DNA from: Phycisphaeraceae bacterium
GTDB taxonomy: Bacteria; Planctomycetota; Phycisphaerae; Phycisphaerales; Phycisphaeraceae
Assembly: GCA_020851735.1 (NCBI GenBank)
Contig: JADZCD010000062.1
Coordinates: 124,001-188,000 of the forward strand
DNA length: 64,000 nt
Direction of reading: 5' to 3'
Shown in pieces: positions 1 through 10,972 of the stretch; the first letter of the stretch is position 1, and each line of letters opens with the position of its first letter. A program made the position numbers and the translations under genes. The notes beneath the pieces were generated by a model. That model was given only the letters and a program-made list of their open reading frames with translations. It was not told where the DNA came from and made no database searches.

Positions 1-164
1 AAGACATGCGAGTAAAAGGTAGAATAATTCCTTGACCGTTTGGGGACTGCGCCCGCCCTGCCCTCGCAGGCCTGTGTCCCGGCGCCAAAGGTCGATCTTC
101 GGCTTTTTGGGGGGGAGCCCCAGTCCCGTGTTTTCCCCCGATATTCATGCAAGGAGTTAGGCCA

Positions 165-3776
<3,612 letters not shown>

Positions 3777-3789
3777 TGCGTTCTTGAAT

Positions 3790-3836
3790 CCAGGCGGGCC
3801 GCATCATCACGCCGCCTGGTCATCCAACCCGTTTTT
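3790..3836 (+). terminator. Possible terminator after PFOR gene
   Basis: Perfect 8-bp inverted repeat CCAGGCGG (3790-3797) and CCGCCTGG (3812-3819), followed a few bases later by a T run near 3832. The T run is not immediately after the stem, so it could also be a simple attenuating hairpin before the next gene. Confidence 0.35.
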
Positions 3837-3850
3837 CCCGGAGCCGCATC

Positions 3851-4858
3851 GTGGATCTTTCCACCGAATACCTGGGCTTTAAGCTCCCCCACCCGTTCAT
3901 GCCCGGCGCTTCGCCCTTCAGCGAGGACCTGGACGCCGTCCGCCGCTTAGAGGACATCGGTGCTGCCGCCATCGTCCTAAGCTCCCTCTTTGAGGAGCAG
4001 CTGCGCAGCGAATCGCTCACCGCCACCGACGCCTTGGATTCCCCCAAGGAGCAGTTCGCCGAGGCGCTGTCCTACTTGCCCGAGCCTCTGGAATTCTCCG
4101 TCGGGCCCCAGGAATACTTAGCCCGCATCCAGAACATCAAAAAGGCTGTGCGCATTCCCGTCATCGCCTCGCTCAACGGCACGTCCTTAGGCGGCTGGCT
4201 GGATTACGCCAAGCTCATGCAGCAGGCCGGCGCCGACGCCCTGGAAATCAACCTCTACCACGTGGCCACCGATCCCAAGCGATCCGCCACGGACGTGGAA
4301 AATGAACAGGTCCAGATCGTCCGCGAGCTGCGCCAGTCCCTGAAAATCCCCCTGGCCGTCAAGCTTTCGCCGTTCTATTCCTCGCTGCCGCATTTTGCCC
4401 GCCGCCTGGAAGAAGCCGGCGCCAACGCCCTGGTCCTCTTTAACCGCTTCTATCAGCCGGACATCGACATCGAACAGCTCGACCTCCTGCGCGCCTTGCA
4501 CCTGTCGGACTCTTCCGAACTGCTCCTGCGCCTGCGCTGGCTGGCGATTCTCTTCGGCAATCTCAAAGCCCGGCTGGCCGTCACCGGCGGCGTCCACACC
4601 ACCGAGGACGCCCTCAAGGCCGTCATGGCCGGCGCCAGCGCTGTGCAACTGGTGTCCGTGCTCTTCCGCCGGGGCCCCGCGCAGCTGGGCGCGCTCCGCC
4701 AGGGCCTGGCCCAGTGGCTCGAAGAGCACGAGTACGAATCCTTAAACCAGGCCTGGGGCTCCATGAGCCCCCAACGCTGCCCGGACCCCAACATCTACTC
4801 CCGCGCCAACTACATGCACATCCTCCGCAACTGGCAATCGTCCCTGAAAATCAGCTGA
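3851..4858 (+). CDS. Dihydroorotate dehydrogenase-like FMN protein
   Basis: A 335-residue TIM-barrel protein of the DHODH/PreA superfamily. It starts with LSTEYLGFKLPHPFMPGASP, as in the 'dihydroorotate dehydrogenase-like' proteins encoded beside PFOR in many bacteria. SLNGTS and NLYHVATDP in the middle and AVTGGVHTTEDALKAVMAGA near residues 238-260 match FMN and phosphate binding strands of the family. The start is GTG 3851; the upstream CGGAG is a weak ribosome site. It follows the PFOR gene by 74 bases, with a hairpin between. True pyrimidine function is doubtful because no other pyr gene is nearby; a role in redox metabolism with PFOR is inferred from context. Confidence 0.85.
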   Translation: MDLSTEYLGFKLPHPFMPGASPFSEDLDAVRRLEDIGAAAIVLSSLFEEQLRSESLTATDALDSPKEQFAEALSYLPEPLEFSVGPQEYLARIQNIKKAVRIPVIASLNGTSLGGWLDYAKLMQQAGADALEINLYHVATDPKRSATDVENEQVQIVRELRQSLKIPLAVKLSPFYSSLPHFARRLEEAGANALVLFNRFYQPDIDIEQLDLLRALHLSDSSELLLRLRWLAILFGNLKARLAVTGGVHTTEDALKAVMAGASAVQLVSVLFRRGPAQLGALRQGLAQWLEEHEYESLNQAWGSMSPQRCPDPNIYSRANYMHILRNWQSSLKIS

Positions 4859-5108
4859 TTTCCGCGAATGCAAAGAATGTCGAATGACGAGTGTCGAATG
4901 GAGAATGGAAGACGGGGCAGGTGATAGAGAGACGCAAACCGCGCCATTGCCGATTGGTGATTCCCGATCGCCGACGTTTGAGGACATGAAACCAAGTTCA
5001 ATCTTGATTATCACCTAAACGTATCCTTGCTCGCCATTCGCCATTCTTTGCCTTTCCCCAACCCCTAACTCCTAATTCCTAACTCCCACCCCCTACGCCA
5101 GGTCTTCC
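4859..5108. repeat. Intergenic run of family D type short repeats
   Basis: This gene-free stretch is built largely from repeated short words. GTCGAATG/GAATG units occupy 4866-4908, ATTCGCCATTC lies near 5034-5045, and CTAACTCC/CTAATTCC units lie at 5055-5094. Similar runs occur near 6311, 17959, 43510, 51146, 53914, 57719 and 63857. No gene is visible here. Confidence 0.7.
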
Positions 5109-6164
5109 ATGAGCAAATCCACCACCCCCCGCACCATCCGTGTCGGCATCGTCGGCCTGGGCATGGGCAAATACCACGCCGCCGCCTACCAGAAGGTCAA
5201 AAACTGCAAGGTCACCGCCCTCTGCGACAGCGACCCAAAGCGTCTTGAAGCCTGCGCCAAGGAGTTTTCCGTCGCGCACACCTTCCAGAACGCTCAGGAA
5301 ATGTTCGACTCCGGGCTCATCGACGCCGTCTCCATCGCCACGCCCAACGCCACCCACTGCCCCCTGACCCTGGCCGCCCTCAAGGCCGGGCTGCACGTGC
5401 TGTGCGAAAAACCCCTGGCCCTTTGCGCCCGCGAAGCCCAGCAGATGGTCGACGCCGCCAAAAAAGCCAAACGCAAACTGGCCGTGCACTTTAATCACCG
5501 CATGGGCCCGCAGGCCACGACCATCGCCCGCTACGCCCAGCAGGGACTCCTAGGCGAGGTCTACTTCGCCCGCGCCATCTGGCATCGGCGCCGTGGCATT
5601 CCCCGAGGTGCGGCTGGGTGGTTTTATCAGCAGCAAACCGCCGGCGGCGGCTGCCTGATCGATCTGGGCGTCCACATTCTCGACCAAGTCCTCTTCGCCT
5701 TAGGCTTCCCCAAGGTGCTCTCCGTCAGCGGGCAAACGCACAACGCCTTCGGCAAACTCGACGTGCCGGGGCAGACCATGGACGTGGAGGATTTTGTCAC
5801 CGCGTACCTGCGCTGCGAAAAAGGCCTGACCATCGCCCTGGAAGTCAGTTGGGCCAGCCATCACGAACACCCCGAACAGGTCCACATCGCGTTGTATGGC
5901 TCGAAGGCCGGCATCGTCCGCCATCAGGACAACTACCAGGACGCCCCCGTCCAAATCTTCCGTCGCGAAGACGCCAACCTCACCACCGTCAAGCTCGACA
6001 CGCTCGACTCCACCCCCTCCGTGCAGCAGGACTTTATCGCCGCCATCATCGATAACCGCACCCCCGTCTGCCGCGGCGAACATGGCTTAGCGGCCATGCA
6101 GATCATCGACGCCATCTACGAATCCAGCCGCACCGGCAAAGAAGTCCGTCCCCCCCGGAAGTGA
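5109..6164 (+). CDS. Gfo/Idh/MocA family oxidoreductase
   Basis: Predicted NAD(P)-dependent sugar or inositol dehydrogenase of 351 residues. The N-terminal Rossmann motif is GIVGLGMGKYHAAAY (residues 13-27). The family signature CEKPLAL is near residue 100, with the conserved lysine of the EKP motif, followed by HFNHRMGP and a C-terminal alpha/beta domain with GGGCLIDLGVHILD. No signal peptide is present, so a cytoplasmic location is likely. The substrate cannot be told from sequence. The C-terminus (VRPPRK and stop) is read through a family A repeat (CCCCCCGGAAGTGA at 6151-6164), which supplies the stop codon. A family B hairpin follows at once. Confidence 0.9.
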   Translation: MSKSTTPRTIRVGIVGLGMGKYHAAAYQKVKNCKVTALCDSDPKRLEACAKEFSVAHTFQNAQEMFDSGLIDAVSIATPNATHCPLTLAALKAGLHVLCEKPLALCAREAQQMVDAAKKAKRKLAVHFNHRMGPQATTIARYAQQGLLGEVYFARAIWHRRRGIPRGAAGWFYQQQTAGGGCLIDLGVHILDQVLFALGFPKVLSVSGQTHNAFGKLDVPGQTMDVEDFVTAYLRCEKGLTIALEVSWASHHEHPEQVHIALYGSKAGIVRHQDNYQDAPVQIFRREDANLTTVKLDTLDSTPSVQQDFIAAIIDNRTPVCRGEHGLAAMQIIDAIYESSRTGKEVRPPRK

Positions 6165-6172
6165 CCCCGGTT

Positions 6173-6210
6173 GGGTGCCACACAGTATCGCACAGCGTGC
6201 TGTGTGCTCC
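6173..6210 (+). repeat. Family B bulged hairpin, copy 1
   Basis: GGGTGC is followed by left arm CACACAGTA (6179-6187), one unpaired T, inner stem CGC, loop ACA, inner stem GCG and right arm TGCTGTGTG (6198-6206). One arm position is a G-T wobble. The layout is the same as at 17840, 43407 and, on the minus strand, 53526. Confidence 0.75.
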
Positions 6211-6310
6211 TCGCTCTCCACGCACTTTTTTTCAGCCCCCGGCTCTGCCGGGGGGTACCAACCATATCGATAAGCCAAGCAAACCCAAGCCGCGCCCCCT
6301 GTCTTCCCCC

Positions 6311-6350
6311 ATCTCCTAATTCCTAACTCCTAATTCCCAATTCCTTCCCT
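6311..6350. repeat. Family D repeat run
   Basis: Consecutive CCTAATT/CCTAACT/CCCAATT units between the oxidoreductase gene and the end of the sulfatase gene. No gene is visible in 6211-6355. Confidence 0.6.
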
Positions 6351-6355
6351 CCCCC

Positions 6356-7744
6356 TCACCCCTTCCTTCCCCCCTCCAGCTGCCCACGCACCCAGCCATT
6401 AAGCAGCGGGTCCTGCGCCTCCTGCATCCACTGAATCATCCGCCCGCGCAAGCGCTTTAATTCCCCCGCGCACGCCGCATCGCCCGCCCGATTCCGCCGT
6501 TCGCCCGGATCACTCTCTAGGTCATAAAGCTCATCGCAATCCGTCGCGTTCCACACATACTTCCACTTGCGGTCCCGCACCATCCGCTGGCTGTACAGCC
6601 CGAACTGAGCCCCAAAATACATCCCGAAAATGTCGGGCCGCTCCTTGGCCCTTCCCTGCGCCAGGTCCAACAGATTCTGCCCCACAAATCCCTCCGGGCG
6701 ATCCACGCCCGCGGCCGCGCAGAACGTCGCCGCCAGGTCCAGCCCGTTGCACACAAACGCCGCGCACTGGCCTGGCGCCCCCGTCACGCCCGGGCCGCGC
6801 AGGAAGAGCGGCACGCGTACCACGTCGTCGTACATCACATAATGCTTGTCGATCATCCCGTGCCCCCCGCACAGATCCCCGTGATCAGCCGTGAACGCCA
6901 CCAGCGTTGACTCGGCCAGCCCCAACTCCGCCAACCGATCCAAGATCCGCCCCACCTGCGCGTCCAACAGCGACACCTCTCCCAGATATCGCGCCACCGT
7001 CGGCGCCCACCTGGACCAATCCCAACCGTCGATCTCCCACGTCCGCCGCTGCTGCCGCTGGATATAAGGTTTATTCTCCAGCCCATCGGCAAAGCTTGCC
7101 CACGGCTGGATGTCCCCCGGCCGATACATGCTCGCGTAAGGCTCAGGCACCACGTTGGGCAAGTGCGGCTCCGGCGGGTCCCAGCGCAGAAAAAATTTCC
7201 GCTGCCCCGCCTGCTTGGCATACCGCTCAAGCAGCTCCAGCGTCCGATCCGCGCCCCAGGCCAGTTGCGATTGCGCAGCGGTAATCTTTTCATCCGTCTC
7301 GCCGAGCCACCCGTTGGCATTGGGCTTGCCCGGCAAACCCTGCGCCTTTCGCCACGCGCTGTATTCCCTGCCATCCATCCAATCGTGAAACCCAAACTCC
7401 AGCGGCCCCTTGTGCGGGTGCACGCCCCATTTGCCCACGCAACCTAAGCGATACCCCGCCGCCGCCAACGCCCCGCTGAACGTCGGCACATCCGTGCGCA
7501 GCGGGCAGGCCGCTTCGCTGTCGCGATTCGTGATCCCCTGGTGCTGCGTCGGCCAGCGCCCGCTCAGCAGCGACGCCCGCGCCGGCGTGCACACCGGTAT
7601 CGGGCAATACGCCTGCGTGAAGTTAACCCCCTGGGCCGCCAGCCGATCGAGGTTGGGCGTCCGCACCAGGCGATGTCCATTGACACCCAGGCAATCAAAC
7701 CGCAGTTGATCCGCCTGAATCAGCAGAATATTGCAGCCGTTCAT
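6356..7744 (-). CDS. Sulfatase (arylsulfatase family, formylglycine type)
   Basis: Hydrolase of about 462 residues for sulfate esters. The N-terminus NILLIQADQLRFDCLG supplies the metal-binding Asp. CTPARASLLSGRWPTQHQG carries the CxPxR sulfatase signature, whose Cys (about residue 52) is expected to be converted to formylglycine by a separate maturase not present here. TADHGDLCGGHGMIDKH gives the second metal site. I chose ATG 7744 (MNGCNILL) because the upstream reading (to 7837) lacks family similarity and crosses a family C palindrome. No clear signal peptide is seen, so export is uncertain. Planctomycetota carry many such enzymes for sulfated polysaccharides; the substrate is unknown. 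Confidence 0.92.
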   Translation of the reverse strand: MNGCNILLIQADQLRFDCLGVNGHRLVRTPNLDRLAAQGVNFTQAYCPIPVCTPARASLLSGRWPTQHQGITNRDSEAACPLRTDVPTFSGALAAAGYRLGCVGKWGVHPHKGPLEFGFHDWMDGREYSAWRKAQGLPGKPNANGWLGETDEKITAAQSQLAWGADRTLELLERYAKQAGQRKFFLRWDPPEPHLPNVVPEPYASMYRPGDIQPWASFADGLENKPYIQRQQRRTWEIDGWDWSRWAPTVARYLGEVSLLDAQVGRILDRLAELGLAESTLVAFTADHGDLCGGHGMIDKHYVMYDDVVRVPLFLRGPGVTGAPGQCAAFVCNGLDLAATFCAAAGVDRPEGFVGQNLLDLAQGRAKERPDIFGMYFGAQFGLYSQRMVRDRKWKYVWNATDCDELYDLESDPGERRNRAGDAACAGELKRLRGRMIQWMQEAQDPLLNGWVRGQLEGGRKG

Positions 7745-7823
7745 GCCTTTGTTGTACCCCCCGCCCAGACGAACGCAATCGCAGCCAGGATGCGGACTTT
7801 GCGCGCAGCGCATAGGAAAACCC

Positions 7824-7844
7824 CCCAGGCATGCCAAGCCTGGG
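7824..7844. repeat. REP-like palindrome, family C copy 1
   Basis: Arms CCCAGGC (7824-7830) and GCCTGGG (7838-7844) lie between the start of the sulfatase gene and the end of pdhB. It is a diverged copy of the palindromes that flank the RAYT gene at 48.6-49.3 kb. On the minus strand it is preceded by AAG, as the other copies are on their matching strand. Confidence 0.7.
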
Positions 7845-7875
7845 CTTTGGCGAGGCTGTTCTTGGGCATCGTTTT

Positions 7876-8916
7876 CTACGCCCGGTACGTCACGGCCCGC
7901 ACCGCCTCGATGATCTTCTTGGCGTTAGGCAGCATTTCCTGCTCCAGGTTGCGGGCATACGGGGCCGGCACGTCGTCGTTGTTCACGCGGATGATCTTGT
8001 TATCCAGGTCATCCAGCGCCTGCTCATAGACCTGGGCCGCGATCTCGCTGGCAATCGAAGCGAACGGCCAGCTCTGATCCACCACCACGCAGTAGTTGGT
8101 CTTGCGCACGCTGCGCACGATCGTGTCGATGTCCAGCGGGCGGATCGTCCGCGGGTCGATCACCTCGCAGTCGATCCCTTCCTTCTCCAGTTGCTCAGCC
8201 GCCTCTAAGGCAAAATGCACCGGGCGACCTAAGGCCACGATCGTGCAGTCCGCCCCTTCTTTTTTGATGTCCGCCTGCCCGAAGGGGATCAGGAACTCCT
8301 TGTCCTCTTCCGCGGCCGGAGGCGCCCAGCGGTCGTCGTGCAGATAGCGTGAAAAATCGGCGTCGCCGCGGGCGCCGAAGCCCAGCATGCGCTCGGACTC
8401 CAAGAAAAACACCGGATCATCGTCCCGGATGGCCGTCTTGAGCAAACCTTTGCCGTCGCGTGGCGTGGAGGGAATGGCCATCTTCAAGCCCGGCACGCTG
8501 GCGAACATCGCCTCCACCGCCCACGAGTGCGTCGAGCCTAATTGCCCGCCCGCCCCGTTGTTCCCCCGGAACACGATCGGCACCTTAAACTGCCCGCCGG
8601 ACATGTACAGCATCTTGGGCGCGTTATTGATGATCTGATCCGCGGCCACCAGGCAGAACGACCAGCTCATGAACTCAATGATCGGCCGCAGCCCATACAT
8701 GGCCGCGCCCACGCCCAGCCCCGCGAAGCCCGTCTCGCTGATGGGCGTATCCACCACCCGCCGCGCGCCGAAGCGCTCGAGCATCCCCTGGCTGACCTTG
8801 TACGCCCCGTTGTAATACGCCACCTCTTCGCCCATGAGAAAGACGCGCTCGTCGCGCTCCATCTCCTCACACATGGCTTCGTTGAGCGCTTCGCGGAATT
8901 GAATTTTGCGGGTCAT
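7876..8916 (-). CDS. pdhB: Pyruvate dehydrogenase E1 component, beta subunit
   Basis: E1-beta subunit (about 346 residues) of a 2-oxoacid dehydrogenase complex, probably pyruvate. It carries the family features REALNEAMCEEMERDERVF at the N-terminus, GEEVAYYNGAYKVSQG, PISETGFAGLGVGAAMYG and the C-terminal transketolase segment with DPRTIRPLDIDTI. I chose ATG 8916 (MTRKIQFREAL); the reading upstream to 8973 is repeat sequence. It belongs with the alpha subunit gene at 9420-10481. These two normally abut, but here a four-helix-bundle gene with inverted repeats separates them. No E2 or E3 gene lies in the window, and the coexistence with PFOR gives two routes from pyruvate to acetyl-CoA. Confidence 0.94.
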   Translation of the reverse strand: MTRKIQFREALNEAMCEEMERDERVFLMGEEVAYYNGAYKVSQGMLERFGARRVVDTPISETGFAGLGVGAAMYGLRPIIEFMSWSFCLVAADQIINNAPKMLYMSGGQFKVPIVFRGNNGAGGQLGSTHSWAVEAMFASVPGLKMAIPSTPRDGKGLLKTAIRDDDPVFFLESERMLGFGARGDADFSRYLHDDRWAPPAAEEDKEFLIPFGQADIKKEGADCTIVALGRPVHFALEAAEQLEKEGIDCEVIDPRTIRPLDIDTIVRSVRKTNYCVVVDQSWPFASIASEIAAQVYEQALDDLDNKIIRVNNDDVPAPYARNLEQEMLPNAKKIIEAVRAVTYRA

Positions 8917-8946
8917 GGGGATTCCGGGTCTGGGGTCTGGGGTAGA

Positions 8947-9420
8947 GGGTACGGGGTACAGGGGAAGAACCAAACAGCCTACCTCTTATGACTCATTGGT
9001 TGTCGACTTTTCATTGGTCTTCAGCGCTCGGATCAGTTGGGTGAGCATCCGGCTTGTCTGTTGGCATTGTTTCCATGTGGGCTTGACTGTGTCGCGGGTC
9101 AGGAGTTTGACCTTTACCGCCACGATCAGCAGGGTTTCAAGTTCCATCAGGGAACCGCGGGCCATGGACAGGTGGTGCAGGTAATCTCCTCGGTGGGTTC
9201 TGCCGTAGCCTTCGGCGATGTTGGCGGGGATGGATACGGCGGCACGCTGTAACTGGCTGGTCAGGCCAAATCGTTCCTCAGCGGGCAATTTCCTGGTCAG
9301 GCTGTAAATCGCTTCGACCAATTCCATGGCCTTGTGCCACACATCCAGCCGGCGATAATCCCGCCTGTCCATCATCAACCATGTCTTTCCCCCTTACCCC
9401 ATACCCTGTACCCCGTACCC
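8947..9420. mobile_element. Candidate mobile unit: S23-family gene inside perfect 17-bp inverted repeats
   Basis: GGGTACGGGGTACAGGG at 8947-8963 is matched exactly by its reverse complement at 9404-9420. Further imperfect similarity extends outward and inward: TAGAGGG outside the left arm; CTTACCCCATA beside the right. The only gene inside is the four-helix-bundle gene. The unit lies exactly between pdhA and pdhB. The right arm overlaps the end of pdhA, whose TAG stop is at 9420-9422. The same inverted arrays occur without a gene inside bioA (52901-52992). No transposase is inside, and I did not identify a target-site duplication. Confidence 0.6.
8986..9375 (-). CDS. Four-helix-bundle protein, S23 / 23S rRNA intervening-sequence family
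   Basis: Small all-helical protein (about 129 residues). It matches the family often annotated as 'four helix bundle protein' or S23p: YRRLDVWHKAMELVEAIYSL near the N-terminus, then LTSQLQRAAVSIPANIAEGY at about residues 40-60, then HHLSMARGSLMELETLL. Members are known from intervening sequences of 23S rRNA and as free genes, and the Avd protein of diversity-generating retroelements has the same fold. The molecular role of free-standing members is not established. The start is the ATG pair at 9375/9372; GGAAAG lies 9 bases upstream. It is bounded by inverted repeats and splits pdhA from pdhB, so an origin by insertion is likely. Confidence 0.88.
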   Translation of the reverse strand: MMDRRDYRRLDVWHKAMELVEAIYSLTRKLPAEERFGLTSQLQRAAVSIPANIAEGYGRTHRGDYLHHLSMARGSLMELETLLIVAVKVKLLTRDTVKPTWKQCQQTSRMLTQLIRALKTNEKSTTNES

Positions 9421-10481
9421 TACTCCCTAAAGCCTTCGGCAGCCTCGCCGCGCCGATACGGCTCGAACGGCTGGCTATACACATCCGTGAACATTTCCTC
9501 AACCGGCGTGGCCGGCGATTCCTCGGCGAACTTCACCGCTTCCAACGCCAGCTTCTTGGCCTTCTCGTCCAGGTCCAGAATCTGCTCCTCCGTCGCCAGG
9601 TGCCGGTCCAGCAGCCGCCGCCGCAAGCGCTGGATGCAGTCGTGTTCCTCAAACTCGGCCACTTCCTCCTTGGTCCGGTACTTCTGCGGGTCGGACATTG
9701 AGTGGCCCTTGAACCGATACGTCTCGACGTTGATCAGGCACGGCCCTTCCCCCGCCCGCGTCTGTTCCGCTGCCTTGGCAAAGCAATCGTAAACCTTGAG
9801 CACCCCCATCCCGTCGCACTCGGCATAGCGCATCCCATACGCCCCCGCCTTGACGGACAGGTCGTCAGCCATGCTCGTCCCCCGGGCGATGTGCGTGCCC
9901 ATCGAATACTGGTTGTTCTCCACCACGAACAAAATCGGCAGCTTCCAGATGGCCGCCAGGTTCATCGCCTCGTGAAACGCCCCTTGGTTAAGGGCCCCGT
10001 CCCCCAGGTAGCACACGCAGACCTTGTCTTCCTGTTGATACTGGATGCCAAAGGCGATCCCCACGCCCAGCGGACACTGCCCGCCCACAATCGCGTGCCC
10101 CCCGTACATGTGGTGCTCTTTGTCGAACAGGTGCATCGACCCGCCCTTGCCCTTGGAGCACCCGGTCACCTTGCCGAACATCTCCGCCATCGCCAGCCGC
10201 GGGTCCATCCCCCGCGCCAGGGCGTGCCCGTGATCGCGATACGCCGTGATGATCGGATCGTCGTCGCGCAAGGCGGAGATGGAACCGACGGCCACCGCTT
10301 CCTGCCCGATGTACAGATGGCAGAACCCGCCGATCTTGGCCTGCTGGTAGCTTTGGGCACAGCGTTCTTCAAAGCGCCGGATCAGCAGCATCTCGCCGAG
10401 CATCGACAACAACGCCGCGGCGTCCAGGCGGTCGGACGGCTGTCCGGATGTGTGCGTGTCGGGTTCTGACGTTATGGTCAT
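9420..10481 (-). CDS. pdhA: Pyruvate dehydrogenase E1 component, alpha subunit
   Basis: E1-alpha subunit (about 353 residues) that binds TPP with the beta subunit. Visible features are LLIRRFEERCAQSYQQAKIG, HLYIGQEAVAVG, the TPP motif starting YLGDGALNQGAFHEAM and ending VVENNQY about 27 residues later, and the phosphorylation-loop region YRFKGHSMSDPQKYRTKEEV. ATG 10481 (MTITSEPDT) was chosen over the open reading to 10604 because the latter translates a CCCCCGGAT repeat array. AAGGGA lies about 7 bases upstream of the chosen start. The C-terminus ends in the right inverted repeat of the S23 unit, which provides the stop codon. Confidence 0.94.
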   Translation of the reverse strand: MTITSEPDTHTSGQPSDRLDAAALLSMLGEMLLIRRFEERCAQSYQQAKIGGFCHLYIGQEAVAVGSISALRDDDPIITAYRDHGHALARGMDPRLAMAEMFGKVTGCSKGKGGSMHLFDKEHHMYGGHAIVGGQCPLGVGIAFGIQYQQEDKVCVCYLGDGALNQGAFHEAMNLAAIWKLPILFVVENNQYSMGTHIARGTSMADDLSVKAGAYGMRYAECDGMGVLKVYDCFAKAAEQTRAGEGPCLINVETYRFKGHSMSDPQKYRTKEEVAEFEEHDCIQRLRRRLLDRHLATEEQILDLDEKAKKLALEAVKFAEESPATPVEEMFTDVYSQPFEPYRRGEAAEGFRE

Positions 10482-10972
10482 GAAGAGTCCCTTGATACCC
10501 CCCGGATGCCCCCGGATACCCCCGGATGCCCCCCCGGATATCCCCCGGACACCCCCCGGCCTCCTCTGCCGCCGCCCCCATCCCCACCGGCGTCCTGGGC
10601 TCACTCCCTTGACCCAGATCCACGCCCGGTCCCCTTAATGCGGCATAGAGCCAGCGCTGCGGCGCTGGGCGGTTCGACGGCTTTACCTCACTTGGCTGGT
10701 AGGCTCAAAGCGTCCAGGGGGCTAATTAAGTTTAGGTCTGCCCCCCCTGCCCAGCAAGTTCCCGCGCGCGCCATCGTCCCAACCTGTTATCGGCCCAAAA
10801 TCCGCCCTGCTCCAGCCGCCGCCCTCCCCCGCCCTGGGGAAAAACACCGCTGACTTACCAACCGACTTTCCCCTCCCTTGACCCCCCATTGGCTCCCTGG
10901 ACCCATAACTATTAAACTCTTCACCTATACGCCCCGGCTTGACGTCTTGTCACCCTTGCTCGGAAGGACCGC
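10482..10972. other. Gene-free region between pdhA and bamA with a tandem repeat
   Basis: 10496-10561 is a run of roughly 10-base units CCCCCGGATR with slight variation, related to family A. The rest (10640-10960) holds no gene that I can support. TTGACC at 10878-10883 and an AT-rich CATAACTATTAA at 10904-10915 could contribute to a promoter for bamA, but the spacing (20 or more) is poor. Confidence 0.5.

Noticed and set aside
10482-10604. N-terminal extension of PdhA
   Set aside because: The reading passes through a CCCCCGGAT repeat; ATG 10481 gives the normal family length.
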